Source: Brachybacterium alimentarium
GTDB taxonomy: Bacteria; Actinomycetota; Actinomycetes; Actinomycetales; Dermabacteraceae
Direction of reading: 5' to 3'
Assembly: GCF_002332425.1 (NCBI RefSeq)
Contig: NZ_NRGS01000005.1
Coordinates: forward strand, 62,001 to 126,000
Length of the DNA stretch: 64,000 bases
Shown here piece after piece: positions 1 to 11,191 of this stretch; position 1 is the first letter of the stretch; each line of letters begins with the position of its first letter. The notes under the pieces were generated by a model. It saw nothing but the letters and a program-made list of their open reading frames with translations, searched no databases and had not been told where the DNA came from. The position numbers and the translations under genes are program-made.

Positions 1-67
1 CCGTGGTCGTTACGGAGAGGACCGGGCGGGAACCGGAGGCGGCTCGACGGGTGGAGAACACCGACTC

Positions 68-553
68 TCAGAGGCCTCGGGCCATCTTCAGCCAGGCACC
101 GTCGGGATCGTCCTCGACGACCTCCCAGCGGTCCCCGGTGTCCGCGAACCCGAGGGACTCGTACAGCGAGCTCGCGACCTCGTTCTTGGGGCCGACGTAG
201 AGCGTGACGGTGTCCGCCCCGTCCTCGCGAGCCCAGTCGAAAACCGCCTCGGCGAGCTTCACCGCGATGCCGCTCTTGCGCGCCGAGGGCAGGACCCACA
301 TCGCCTGGAGCTCGCGCTCGTTGGCGGGGGAGTCGCCCTCGTGGCGCACCGCGACGACCGCGACCGGCTGACCGTCATCGACCGCGAGGAACCATGCGGC
401 CTCTCGGACGCGCTTCTTCCAGACCTTGTCCTCGTACGTGGACTCCGTCTCCCAGCTCTGCCCGAAGGCCGAAGGGTCGGTGCTGAGAGACCGGAGACGG
501 ATCTCGCGCACGAGCGACCAGTCGTCGTCGTGGGCGCGGATGATTTCGGCCAT
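68..553 (-). CDS. GNAT family N-acetyltransferase
   Basis: A 161-residue GCN5-related N-acetyltransferase, which would transfer an acetyl group from acetyl-CoA to an unknown amine in the cytosol. The GNAT fold is seen as an N-terminal alpha/beta part, a central beta strand followed by the pyrophosphate-binding loop around residues 88-100 (WVLPSARKSGIAVKL), and the C-terminal motif NEVASSLYESLGF at about 124-136. The start is the ATG preceded by AGGAGG at 7 nt; the frame runs further upstream but lacks a better start. It stands alone, divergent from the phosphatase at 725. The substrate cannot be read from sequence. Confidence 0.9.
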   Translation of the reverse strand: MAEIIRAHDDDWSLVREIRLRSLSTDPSAFGQSWETESTYEDKVWKKRVREAAWFLAVDDGQPVAVVAVRHEGDSPANERELQAMWVLPSARKSGIAVKLAEAVFDWAREDGADTVTLYVGPKNEVASSLYESLGFADTGDRWEVVEDDPDGAWLKMARGL

Positions 554-711
554 TGCTGTCCTCCTGAGCCGTCGTTGCGTGGCCACCGGCGCTGAGGCCG
601 TAGCGAACACGCCCTGGCGAATGTGCGTGGCCGGGTTCTGGCACCGGACACGCTTTCCACAGCATTGTAGGGCGCATGGCGATTCGGCGCTCACCACATG
701 CCCATCGTTGA

Positions 712-717
712 CACAAT
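712..717 (+). promoter_or_regulatory. candidate -10 box (CACAAT) for leaderless phosphatase mRNA
   Basis: CACAAT ends 7 nt before the chosen ATG at 725, the spacing expected if transcription begins at the start codon. The first base differs from the TANNNT consensus, so this is weaker than the other leaderless promoters in the window. Confidence 0.35.
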
Positions 718-724
718 GGGCCCC

Positions 725-1252
725 ATGTCCTCCCTCCGCGTACTCACCGTCTGCACCGGCAATGTCTGCCGTTCACCCGCAGCGGCGGTGATGCTGCGTC
801 AGGAGATGATCGATGCGGGCCTCTCCGGCGACGTGGAGGTGGGCTCCGCCGGCACCAGCTGGGAGGCCGAGGGGATGCCGATGGACGACCGCACCGAGCT
901 GGCCCTCGTGCGCGCCGGATATGAGCGGCCCTTCGAGCACACCGCGCGCACGATCCACCTCACTGAGCTGCTGGCGTGGGACCTCGTGCTGGGGATGACG
1001 GCCGAGCACGTCCAGCGGCTGCGGCGGATGGCCGAGCAGGCGCCCGACGGCGACAGCGGGCCGGAGATCGCGCTGTGGCGACGCTTCGACCCCGAGATCG
1101 CGGCGAGCGCGCTGGAGACGGAGATCGCCGTGGACGACCCCTGGTACGAGGGTCAGGGAGCCTTCGACCGGACGATCGTGCAGATGCAGCGGAGCCTGCC
1201 GGCGATCCTCGCGCACGTGCAGGAATCGCTCGACCAGCGTCGCGGTCGCTGA
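725..1252 (+). CDS. low molecular weight protein tyrosine phosphatase
   Basis: A 175-residue low-molecular-weight phosphotyrosine phosphatase. The P-loop CTGNVCRS starts at residue 10, giving nucleophile Cys10 and phosphate-binding Arg16. The general-acid loop appears as DDPWYEG near residues 137-143. These are the signature residues of the LMW-PTP family, which dephosphorylates tyrosine (sometimes arginine) on proteins. The start at MSSLRVL was chosen because the P-loop normally lies about 8-10 residues from the N terminus and a possible -10 box lies just upstream; in-frame ATGs also occur at 698 and 716. No tyrosine kinase or capsule gene lies beside it, so its target is unknown. Confidence 0.9.
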   Translation: MSSLRVLTVCTGNVCRSPAAAVMLRQEMIDAGLSGDVEVGSAGTSWEAEGMPMDDRTELALVRAGYERPFEHTARTIHLTELLAWDLVLGMTAEHVQRLRRMAEQAPDGDSGPEIALWRRFDPEIAASALETEIAVDDPWYEGQGAFDRTIVQMQRSLPAILAHVQESLDQRRGR

Positions 1253-1291
1253 CGCGATGCTGCTGGCGGGCGCTGACCCGCCGACCGTTCA

Positions 1292-1342
1292 GTACGCATG
1301 AGGCCCACGCATAACGCATGAGGCCACGCATGAGACCCATGC
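1292..1342. repeat. short direct repeats of an ACGCATGAGGC-like unit
   Basis: Three imperfect copies of ACGCATGAGGC lie close together in the gap between the phosphatase and the acidic surface protein. The gap is between convergent genes, so the repeats may be transcription-termination debris; no hairpin with a U-tract is evident. Confidence 0.4.
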
Positions 1343-1402
1343 GGGGCCCGGTAGGGGCTCGCGCGGGGATACGCGCCGTGCGCACGCGGAGGTGCGGTCA
1401 GG

Positions 1403-2650
<1,248 letters not shown>

Positions 2651-3252
2651 AGGCGCGGTCCCCCCTCTCCTTGTCGCGAGCTCGCAAGCTGTAGTCGGCG
2701 TCATCTCCGATGGGTCCGGCCGAGCATATTACCCTACCGACCCTTTACTTCCACCTTCCATGCTCCGGCCTCTGCGGGGCCCGACGCAAGGGGGTGTGGA
2801 CGGCGCCACCATGGCGTGACATGCGCAATATTGACCGTGACTTGGTGAACTCTTGACCATCCACCTGCGTCTTTGGGGCATTCCCTCCTACGCGCCAGCG
2901 TGCGCGATCGCCGCTCGAGCGATGTGGAGGATGAGTGAATCGACTGGTGACGGGCAGGTAACTAGAAGGGCGTGTTGGCAGCGGCGTGGCGGTGTCGCGC
3001 GTTGCGCATTGGGGCAGGCCGACCTCGGCGTGTCGGTCGGGACGCTTTGCCCTGTGACCCCCAAAGGGTTGCAAGATGACGCACGTCACAATGCGGGGTG
3101 CGGGTGGAGTCTGCTGATCCGGAGGAGCGGAGCGCCGATCCGGAGGAGCAGGCCCGAGAAGAGTCGGGCTGACGGGGACCGTCAGTGGTGCGCCGCAGCC
3201 ATCCAGGGACGGCGATCCGTGACCGGTGCGCCGGGGCGGAAGAAGAGCCAGA
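2651..3252. other. 600-bp gap without a supported gene
   Basis: The stretch between the surface protein and the pgm terminator holds no reading frame with convincing codon bias or recognisable product. It contains the TAATAT box, two copies of GATCCGGAGGAGC near 3116 and 3138, and two small hairpins near 3152-3190 (GCCCGA...TCGGGC and CTGACG...CGTCAG). It could hold an unrecognised small RNA or a decayed gene. Confidence 0.5.
2726..2731 (-). promoter_or_regulatory. candidate -10 box (TAATAT) for the acidic surface protein
   Basis: On the minus strand TAATAT, one mismatch from TATAAT, lies about 75 nt upstream of the ATG at 2650. This predicts a leader of roughly 65-70 nt containing the ribosome-binding site. 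No good -35 is visible at 17 nt. Confidence 0.4.
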
Positions 3253-3280
3253 GGCGGGGAGCAGCGCGCTGCTCCCCGCC
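3253..3280 (-). terminator. perfect 28-nt palindrome, terminator of pgm
   Basis: A fully palindromic, GC-rich 28-nt sequence lies 7 nt beyond the pgm stop codon. The strong hairpin (arms GGCGGGGAGCAGC) lacks an obvious U-tract, which is common for actinobacterial terminators. Confidence 0.7.
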
Positions 3281-3286
3281 GAGAGA

Positions 3287-4930
<1,644 letters not shown>

Positions 4931-5054
4931 CACTCCGTCCTCGGGTGGGGTTGATGGCGCCACTCTAGGTCAGGGGGCCGCCCGCCACGGAGGACGGGGT
5001 CGATCCCTGAGACGCACGGGACTGCTCCCCGAGAGGTGGACTGGCCGGGCCATC

Positions 5055-5627
5055 TCACTGCGGGGGCGGATACTCCAGCCGCCGCGACACGTCCCGGGCG
5101 ACGTCGCGCCCCACGAAGCGAGAGACGAGGTGCAGTCCGAGGTCGAGGCCTGACGAGAGCGCGCCGGCCGTGAGGCGATCGCCGTCGTCGACGACACGGG
5201 CGTCGACGACTTCTCCCACGAGCGGGCGGAACTCCTCGAAGCACGCGCGGTTGGTCGTCGCCCTCCGCCCCTCGAGGAGTCCGGCCGAGGCGAGCACCAT
5301 GCCGCCGGAACACACGGAGGAGACCCAGGGGATCCGGGAGCCGAGGTCAGCGACCGCCTCCGGAAGGCGACCGGATCGCACCTCGGCCCACGCCCCCTCC
5401 GGAGCCCTGGTGAGCCATCCACCGCCGGGGACGAGGAGACCGTCCGTCAGATCGCCTGCGCCAAGCCGAGCCGTCGCTTCGACGCGCACGCCCTGCTGAG
5501 ACCGGATCAGTCGAGGCCCGTCGAGGTGGACGAGCTCGACCTCGCACCCGGAAGCTATCAACGGCTCGAGGGGCCCGAAGGCATCCAGCAGATCGAACCC
5601 GTCGAAGATGACGATCTCTATGCGCAT
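5055..5627 (-). CDS. DJ-1/PfpI family protein (class I glutamine amidotransferase-like)
   Basis: A 190-residue single-domain DJ-1/PfpI protein. The nucleophile-elbow cysteine is visible in SSVCSGGMVLASAG (Cys106). The N terminus MRIEIVIFDGFDLLDAFGP, with its early acidic residue, resembles isonitrile-hydratase-like proteins and the N-terminal domain of AraC-type GATase regulators; no DNA-binding domain follows here. Family members include proteases, deglycases, chaperones and isonitrile hydratases, so the reaction is open. The start is supported by a TACTCT box exactly 6 nt before the ATG, suggesting a leaderless mRNA. Confidence 0.85.
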   Translation of the reverse strand: MRIEIVIFDGFDLLDAFGPLEPLIASGCEVELVHLDGPRLIRSQQGVRVEATARLGAGDLTDGLLVPGGGWLTRAPEGAWAEVRSGRLPEAVADLGSRIPWVSSVCSGGMVLASAGLLEGRRATTNRACFEEFRPLVGEVVDARVVDDGDRLTAGALSSGLDLGLHLVSRFVGRDVARDVSRRLEYPPPQ

Positions 5628-5633
5628 CTCCCC

Positions 5634-5639
5634 AGAGTA
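5634..5639 (-). promoter_or_regulatory. -10 box (TACTCT) of a leaderless gene
   Basis: TACTCT, matching TANNNT, is followed by 6 nt and the ATG of the DJ-1/PfpI gene. The GGGGAG between box and start is too close to the ATG to act well as a ribosome-binding site. Confidence 0.55.
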
Positions 5640-5691
5640 GGGCCGTGCGGGGAGTCGCGCCTGCCGTCCGGGACTTCCGGCACGAGCTGGG

Positions 5692-6576
5692 TCAGGCCTG
5701 GCGGCTTCGAGCCAGCAGGATGATGCCGACGATCGTGAGGACCAGGCCGATGAGCCCGGCGACGATGCCGATGATCGGACCGATGAGCATCGGCGCGGCG
5801 ACCGAGAGCAGGTTGTACGGGCCGAGGTAGGCAGGCGCGTCCGTGCCCTCGCACGTGATCGTCACGGTGGTGTCCTCGAGAGCGGCGACGCCCATGGTCT
5901 GGGAGTACGCCACGCCGTCGCCGAAGGTCACCTCGCCCGAGGTGGGCACCGTGGTGACCGCGTTCGCCGAGGTGCCCTCCGCGGTGCAGGTCGTCGCGTC
6001 GGCGTCCTCCGCGGGGACGTAGAGGATAAGCATCTGGTTCGCGCTCATCTCGAGCTCGCCGGTGGAGCCCTCGATCACGGTGGGGCCGTCCGACGCATCG
6101 CCTCCCAGCGAGCTGAAGCCCCACACGAGCCCGCCGATGGCAGTGATCGGCGCGATGAGCACCAGCAGTGCGAGACCGATCAGCAGCGGCAGCAGCCCGC
6201 GGCGCTTGCGCGGCGGGGCCGAGTTCGGCGGCTGCGCGGGTAGTGGGCCCGAGGCCAGCACAGAGCCGTCTGCGGACGGGGACCGGTCCGAGCCCGGTGC
6301 CGCGGATCCGAAGGAGGATCCCCACTGGGGTGCGCTGTTCCCGGATGCTCCGTCGGCCGCACCGTAGGGACTGCCGGCAGCGCCGTAGGGACCGCCGGCC
6401 GAGCCGTGGGCCGGACCGTAGGCTCCGTCGGCCGCACCGTAGGCGCCGCCACCGGCACCGTAGGAGCCGTCGGCCGCACCAGGGGCCCCGTCGGTCGGAC
6501 CGGGGGTCGTCGGTGCGGGGCGTCCGTACGTCGGTCGTCTGCGCGGGGCGGGCGTGGTGGACTCGCCGTCGGCCAT
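5692..6576 (-). CDS. two-span membrane protein with Gly/Ala/Tyr-rich cytosolic tail
   Basis: A 294-residue protein. Residues 1-125 are a disordered tail with a repeating GAADGAYG-like motif and many prolines. Residues 128-152 form membrane span 1 and about 262-290 span 2. Between them lies an extracytoplasmic domain of about 105 residues with two cysteines (TTCTAEG and TITCEG) that may form a disulfide. Gly/Tyr-rich tails ahead of membrane spans are common in actinobacterial envelope proteins of unknown role. The start follows AAGGAG at 8 nt. It lies downstream of the phosphate transporter on the same strand with a gap of 107 nt. Function unknown. Confidence 0.75.
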   Translation of the reverse strand: MADGESTTPAPRRRPTYGRPAPTTPGPTDGAPGAADGSYGAGGGAYGAADGAYGPAHGSAGGPYGAAGSPYGAADGASGNSAPQWGSSFGSAAPGSDRSPSADGSVLASGPLPAQPPNSAPPRKRRGLLPLLIGLALLVLIAPITAIGGLVWGFSSLGGDASDGPTVIEGSTGELEMSANQMLILYVPAEDADATTCTAEGTSANAVTTVPTSGEVTFGDGVAYSQTMGVAALEDTTVTITCEGTDAPAYLGPYNLLSVAAPMLIGPIIGIVAGLIGLVLTIVGIILLARSRQA

Positions 6577-6683
6577 CAGTACTCCTTCGGGGTGGGGCGC
6601 GCACAGGATAGCCGTCGAGTCTCCGAGATCCCCGGGCGGCGGCGATCAGGCGGCGATCAGGCAGGAACGTTCGGCTCGGACTA

Positions 6684-7700
6684 TCAGCCCAGGCGGAGCT
6701 CCAGTAGGACCCCGGCGACCGCGGCGCCCAGCACCGCCGTGACGATCGGCGTCGCGACCCAGACCAGCACCATCGTGCGTGCCACGTTCCAGTGCACGTG
6801 TCGCGGCCCGCGGGCGACGCCGGCGCCCACGACGCTCGCGGCGAGCCCGTGGGAGGAGGAGACGGGGGAGTCGTGGCCGAAGATCGCCACCGACATGGCG
6901 ATCACCGCCGAGGACTCCGCGGCCAGGCCCTGGGCGACGTTGAGGTCGGTGAGACGGCGGCCGATGGTGCGGATGATGCGGCGCCCGCCCAGCAGGGTGC
7001 CGGCCGCGAGGGCGACCGCGACCGCGCTCATCATCGCCAGCGATGCCCCGCCGGAGGTCCCGGAGACGGACAGCGCCACCACGATCACCGCGAGCGGCAG
7101 GCGCGCATCGCTGAGCCCGTGACCGGTGGCGACCGCCCCGGCGGAGACCGTCTGGGCGAAGCGCAGGTGGCCCACCCGCACCCGTTCGTCGCGGGCCAGG
7201 GCGAGCAGCCCTCGCATCAGCAGATAGGACAGGCCCGCAGCGAGCAGCGGCCCCACCACCGAGACCACCAGCATCGTGACCAGGCGATCCCAGGCAGCGG
7301 CCGCGCCGATCGCGAGCGAGGCTCCCACGGCGCCTCCGTAGAAGGCGTGCCAGGTGGACGACGGCATGCCGAACGCCCAGGTCAGAACCTCCCAGGTCAG
7401 GGTTGCGAGCAGGATCGCGACCAGGCCCGCACCGAGCACGTCCGGGGCGCCGGCCGTGGACTCGGTGAGCCGACCAAGGCCCAGCAGCTCGACCGCCCAG
7501 CTCGCCGTCACCGACAGCAGCATCATGCACAGCAGCGCGCCCAGCAGGTTGAGCAGGGAGGCCATCACGAGCGCCGTGGATTCACGCAGCGAACGGGTGG
7601 TGATGGCCGTGGAGACGGCGTTGGAGGCGTCGTGGAAACCGTTGTAGAACGCCATGACCAGCGCGAGCACGACCACCAGGACGAGCAGGGCCGGGGTCAC
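6684..7700 (-). CDS. PiT family inorganic phosphate transporter
   Basis: A 338-residue polytopic membrane protein of the PiT (low-affinity, metal-phosphate/H+) family. The two halves carry the inverted-repeat signature: GFHDASNAVST near residue 21 and FGHDSPVSSSHG in the C-terminal half. It should import phosphate with divalent metal. It starts with GTG directly at the stop codon of the DUF47 gene (TGAGTG), so the pair is translationally coupled, the usual arrangement of PiT transporters with their DUF47/PhoU-like partner. No Pho box was found upstream. Confidence 0.93.
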   Translation of the reverse strand: MTPALLVLVVVLALVMAFYNGFHDASNAVSTAITTRSLRESTALVMASLLNLLGALLCMMLLSVTASWAVELLGLGRLTESTAGAPDVLGAGLVAILLATLTWEVLTWAFGMPSSTWHAFYGGAVGASLAIGAAAAWDRLVTMLVVSVVGPLLAAGLSYLLMRGLLALARDERVRVGHLRFAQTVSAGAVATGHGLSDARLPLAVIVVALSVSGTSGGASLAMMSAVAVALAAGTLLGGRRIIRTIGRRLTDLNVAQGLAAESSAVIAMSVAIFGHDSPVSSSHGLAASVVGAGVARGPRHVHWNVARTMVLVWVATPIVTAVLGAAVAGVLLELRLG

Positions 7701-8288
7701 TCAGGCGTCCTTGACCCGCAGCAGATCGGCGAGACGGGCGGTGCGCTCCTGCAGCTCGACGGTGCGGCGGATCGACTCGGCGATGTCGTGCAGGGGCAGC
7801 AGCTCGGAGGTGGCGCCGCCGCGGGAGTAGAGCTCGCCGAGCGCTTGGCGGACCAGCCGGTCGCCCTGGCGGCGCAGCTTGCGCATCTGGGGGTAGTAGT
7901 CGCCCATGTCCCGCACGCGGGTCAGCGTCCAGGTGGCGACCACCGTGAGCTCCGCGGCGCGCTCGATGCCCTGAGCGGCTTCGAGCAGCGGCTCGGGCAC
8001 GGCCCCTACGCGGGAGAGCACCAGCAGCTCGGCCGTGTGCTCCATGGAGTCCACGGTGTCCGCGATGGTCAGCGCCAGGTCGTAGAGCATCTCCGCCTCG
8101 TACGGCGTGATGAGCGACTGCGCGAGCCGCTGGGCGATGCGATGGCACAGCTCCTCGGCGCGGGTGGACTGATCGTGCAGCGCGGGAGCCATGCGAGTGC
8201 GCTCGCGATAGCCATGGCCGAGCAGGCGGGAGTGGGTGTCTGCGCCTTGGACGAGAAGTTCGGCGAGCTCGCCGAACAGATCGTTCAT
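7701..8288 (-). CDS. DUF47 (PhoU-like) partner of the phosphate transporter
   Basis: A 195-residue all-helical protein of the DUF47/PhoU-like family, thought to regulate or assist PiT transporters at the membrane face. It has the family's helical bundle with acidic and His residues such as YEAEMLYDLALTIADTVDSMEHTAEL. The start MNDLFGEL was chosen from family length (about 200 residues); the open frame upstream has no similarity. It is the first gene of the pair, with the transporter starting at the next base after its stop codon. Confidence 0.88.
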   Translation of the reverse strand: MNDLFGELAELLVQGADTHSRLLGHGYRERTRMAPALHDQSTRAEELCHRIAQRLAQSLITPYEAEMLYDLALTIADTVDSMEHTAELLVLSRVGAVPEPLLEAAQGIERAAELTVVATWTLTRVRDMGDYYPQMRKLRRQGDRLVRQALGELYSRGGATSELLPLHDIAESIRRTVELQERTARLADLLRVKDA

Positions 8289-8658
8289 CGAGCGTTCGCT
8301 CCGACGAGCGAAGAGCTGCACCACCTGTGGCCGCCTCCTCGCGCCCCGGTGGCGCTGTCCCCGCAGTCCGCACCCTCGGGTGAGGAGGGGCGACATGCTC
8401 CTGAAGTTGGTGCGTCGGACCGGGATGCGCCTGTCGGCGCGAAGGCCGCTCGAAGCGGCAGATGTTGGAGCCCGGGGCAACCGCGGCCCGACGCCCGTAC
8501 ATCGTAGGACACGGCGGCGGCATGCATCCAGCCGGGCCCCGGGGAGGAATGGCGTGTGCCACGTCTGCGGGTGGCGCGAGCCGTGCGGCGGGCGGGCAGC
8601 GGCGGGCGGCCGCACAGGGGCGCGAGCCTCACCGGGACGCACCGCCGGCGGAGGCCGC
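8289..8658. other. 370-bp gap upstream of the DUF47-phosphate transporter pair
   Basis: No gene is supported. On the minus strand a TACGAT hexamer near 8502-8507 could be the -10 of the phosphate-transport pair, giving a long leader of about 210 nt. I do not see Pho-box direct repeats or a recognisable riboswitch. Long antisense frames here are mirror images of codon bias. Confidence 0.4.
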
Positions 8659-9285
8659 TCAATCCAGGCGACCGGCCTCCGCGTGCCGACCGGCCATGGC
8701 GAGCTCCTCGCCCGTGCTGAGCAGCCGTTCCGCCTGCAGGGTGCGGTCGGGGTCGCGATCGGAATCCGCCAGCTGAGCGGTGCCGTGGGCCAGGATGGTC
8801 GCGACCGCGCCGGCACGCGTGAGGGCGAGGCCGAGGTCGCCGACGAACGCTCCGCGCAGGATGTCGTCCATGGTGCGCTGGACGTGCATCACGTCCGGCG
8901 GCTCGGAGAAGCCCGAGAGGTAGCGCAGTCCCGGCACCGTCCGGGACCCGGCACGGTAACGACGCACCACGTCGTCCCCGCTGTGCTGCACCCAGGTGTG
9001 CAGCACGTAGAGGCGCCACAGGGCGCCGGGCAGGGTGCTCGCCGGGGAGCTGGACCACAGCGCGGCCAGATCGGACAGACCGTCCTGGGCGGCCAGGCGC
9101 AGCACACGCTCGACGACCTCGGGGTCGGAGCTGTGGAACACCCCGTGCAGCAGGGCCTGCGCCGAATCGTGGGCCAGGTCCGTCGAGGTGGAGGGGTCCG
9201 GCTCTCCGGGGATGGCCTCGGCGACCGAGTCGAACAGGGGTGCCGGGCGACGGAATCGAGGGCTGGAAGAACCGGAGGAGGCCAT
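8659..9285 (-). CDS. conserved hypothetical helical protein
   Basis: A 208-residue protein predicted to be mostly helical, with no signal peptide or membrane span. It contains leucine-rich segments (DPEVVERVLRLAAQDGLSDLAALW and TLPGALWRLYVLHTWVQ) that suggest an alpha-helical bundle. I do not recognise a named domain. The start MASSGSSSP was chosen because a TACAGT box lies 7 nt upstream, and because the frame further upstream runs through tandem repeats. It is a single gene between two gaps. Codon bias is normal for the window, so it is very likely a real gene. Confidence 0.75.
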   Translation of the reverse strand: MASSGSSSPRFRRPAPLFDSVAEAIPGEPDPSTSTDLAHDSAQALLHGVFHSSDPEVVERVLRLAAQDGLSDLAALWSSSPASTLPGALWRLYVLHTWVQHSGDDVVRRYRAGSRTVPGLRYLSGFSEPPDVMHVQRTMDDILRGAFVGDLGLALTRAGAVATILAHGTAQLADSDRDPDRTLQAERLLSTGEELAMAGRHAEAGRLD

Positions 9286-9292
9286 GTTCCGC

Positions 9293-9298
9293 ACTGTA
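9293..9298 (-). promoter_or_regulatory. -10 box (TACAGT) of a leaderless gene
   Basis: TACAGT lies 7 nt before the ATG of the helical hypothetical gene. No ribosome-binding site precedes that ATG. Confidence 0.55.
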
Positions 9299-9463
9299 CG
9301 CACCACGGCCGAGGGCGCGCATCGTACGAGGGCGAAGCTGTGCAACGGCTCATCACCCGCCGGGGCCACGGCTTCTCGCCCGGCCATGACCTTGTCGTCT
9401 GGCCAGGAACTTCTCACCCGACCATGGGAATCCCCTTCAGGCGGCGCGGGCCCCGCGACCGAG

Positions 9464-9530
9464 GGCCACTGCGCGATGGAGACCTGCGCGATGGAGACCT
9501 GCGCGACCGGGGCCACTGCGCGATGGGGAG
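9464..9530. repeat. tandem 15-bp repeats (CTGCGCGATGGAGAC)
   Basis: Two exact adjacent copies (9469-9483 and 9484-9498) are followed by two diverged copies up to 9530. They lie in the divergent gap between 9285 and 9575, about 35 bp upstream of the promoter of the next gene. Confidence 0.8.
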
Positions 9531-9562
9531 TTCGGCCCATCGCCGGGCGGGGAGAGCGTCAT

Positions 9563-9568
9563 TAGCCT
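9563..9568 (+). promoter_or_regulatory. -10 box (TAGCCT) of a leaderless gene
   Basis: TAGCCT is followed by 6 nt and the ATG at 9575; there is no ribosome-binding site. Confidence 0.6.
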
Positions 9569-9574
9569 GCGAAC

Positions 9575-10258
9575 ATGACGATTCCGCGGGATCTCGGCCC
9601 GGGACCGGAGGGACATCCTGTCCTGCCTGTCCTGCCCGATTTCCGGCGCAGCAGCGCGACGGTCGAGCGGATGATCGAGAACCTGGGACCGCCCGCAGCG
9701 CCATCGCCGGCGGGTCATGCCGCCGTGCGCCCGGTGGAGAGCCTGCGCCGGCCTCGTGTCCTGCTCCCGGCCGACGCGCTGCGGGACACCCTGATGCGGA
9801 CCCTGGTCGCGGCGGCCGGTGGTGCCGGCGCGCTCGTGATGGCTGTCGCGCTCGTGCTGCTCGCCCTCACGGTCGACGCGGGGCGCGCCCCGGGCATGGG
9901 GCTGCTCCTGGTGATGCTCCCCCTGGGGGTCACCACCGCTCTGACACTCCTGCTCAGCGTGCGCTTCGCGATCGTGGCGCTGGCGACGGCGCGTGCCCGC
10001 GTGGAGATCTCCGAGCACGGCCTGCGCGTGGTCGGCGCCCTGAGCAGCCGCGACGTGGCATGGCACGAGATCAGTGCGGTGCGGACCCAGGTGGTCCATC
10101 CGGTGCACTGGCTGACGGCGACGCTGCGGCTGACGGATGGCACCCAGGTCGTCATGCCGGTCTTCGACCGCCCTGTCTGGACGTACGGCCGACGCTCCGG
10201 GCACGACCTCCGTACGCTGCGACGAGAGCTGCGCCGACAGCAGCGGCCCCGCCCCTGA
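9575..10258 (+). CDS. bacterial PH-domain membrane protein
   Basis: A 227-residue protein with a cytosolic N terminus of about 75 residues, two adjacent membrane spans (about 77-99 and 108-137) and a C-terminal beta-rich domain (about 141-215) that fits the bacterial pleckstrin-homology-like fold (VEISEHGLRVVGALSSRDVAWHEISAV pattern). Such small PH-like proteins are common membrane proteins of unknown role in actinobacteria. The leaderless promoter fixes the start. The stop codon lies inside the left arm of the downstream terminator. Confidence 0.75.
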   Translation: MTIPRDLGPGPEGHPVLPVLPDFRRSSATVERMIENLGPPAAPSPAGHAAVRPVESLRRPRVLLPADALRDTLMRTLVAAAGGAGALVMAVALVLLALTVDAGRAPGMGLLLVMLPLGVTTALTLLLSVRFAIVALATARARVEISEHGLRVVGALSSRDVAWHEISAVRTQVVHPVHWLTATLRLTDGTQVVMPVFDRPVWTYGRRSGHDLRTLRRELRRQQRPRP

Positions 10259-10290
10259 GCGGAGGTACGCGATCAGGGGCGGGGCCGCTG
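10241..10290. terminator. bidirectional terminator with 18-bp perfect stem
   Basis: An 18-bp perfect inverted repeat (10241-10258 and 10273-10290) with a 14-nt loop separates two convergent genes. The left arm includes the last codons and TGA of the PH-domain gene. Confidence 0.85.
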
Positions 10291-10347
10291 GGCCTGCCGC
10301 AGGGACCGGAGTGCGCCGGTCGGGCCACGGCGAGCAGACCATGCCGC

Positions 10348-11034
10348 TCAGGCAGCGGTACCCGGGTCTCTGCTCGTGCCGTCCTCCCACAGCAGGCGCA
10401 CGGTCTCGGTGAGCTCGCCGCGCTCGGTGCCGGAGACGGTGAGGATGCCGTCGGAGTCCAGCGGCAGGTGGCCGGATCGCCAGGTGCCGTCCTGCTCGAC
10501 GTGGATCATCAGCGGGACTTCGTCCTCCGGGGCGGAGAGGTCCACGCGGCGCAGGGAGGCGGTGCGCTCGCGACCGTCGTCGAGGAAGGCGGTGACGATG
10601 TCCGCGACCGCCGACGGCACGTGCTGAGGATCCGGCAGGGAGGTGATGAGGAAGGAGTCCATCTCGTCCTGGGTGAGCAGGAGGACGGCCTGCCCGGCCT
10701 TGACCACGAACGCCATCCGCATGGCGTCGCCCTCGGACAGCGCAAGGCCCAGCCAGCGATCGGCCGAGGTGAGGATCCCTGCCACCACCTGGCCCTCCTC
10801 GCCCAGCAGCCACTGGCCGTCGCTCGAGCGATCCACCTTCCCGCGGGCGCGCAGCCCCGAGGTGACGGCCGCCGTCACGAACTCGCGGGCCTCCTCGGGG
10901 GCGCTGTGCAGTCCCACCTGCTCGCGGGAGAGCTGAGCGCTCTCGGTGGGTCGCAGGGAGAGCATGAAGTCGATCTCGTAGGCCGTGTAGATCGACTGCT
11001 CGTCCGTCGCGGTATCCGCCGCGGTCTCGCTCAT
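10348..11034 (-). CDS. conserved hypothetical protein
   Basis: A 228-residue soluble protein without signal peptide or membrane spans. It begins with a short acidic disordered part and then shows alternating alpha/beta segments (YTAYEIDFMLSL, QWLLGEEGQVVAGILTSADRWLGLAL, MRMAFVVKAGQAVLLLTQDE). The overall pattern vaguely recalls actinobacterial ESX-associated or SseB-like chaperone folds, but I cannot assign it. Ribosome-binding site AGGGAG lies 5-6 nt before the ATG. It is convergent with the PH-domain gene and shares the 10241-10290 terminator. Confidence 0.7.
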   Translation of the reverse strand: MSETAADTATDEQSIYTAYEIDFMLSLRPTESAQLSREQVGLHSAPEEAREFVTAAVTSGLRARGKVDRSSDGQWLLGEEGQVVAGILTSADRWLGLALSEGDAMRMAFVVKAGQAVLLLTQDEMDSFLITSLPDPQHVPSAVADIVTAFLDDGRERTASLRRVDLSAPEDEVPLMIHVEQDGTWRSGHLPLDSDGILTVSGTERGELTETVRLLWEDGTSRDPGTAA

Positions 11035-11191
11035 GGGGCTCCCTGTGCGTCGTGGGTGTTCGCCCGCGCCGCGGAAGCGCTCCGGGCGGCGTCGGGCAGG
11101 TCTGCACCGAGCATGGCAGACCGGGGCGGGTCGACTCCACCGGATCTCGGTGCCCGGCGCCACCGGGTGCTGTCTCACCGGACGGGGTTCC

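Noticed and set aside
7354-8657. Pho-box repeats controlling the phosphate transporter pair
   Set aside because: I looked for direct repeats of the GTTCACC type upstream of 8288 and found none convincing.
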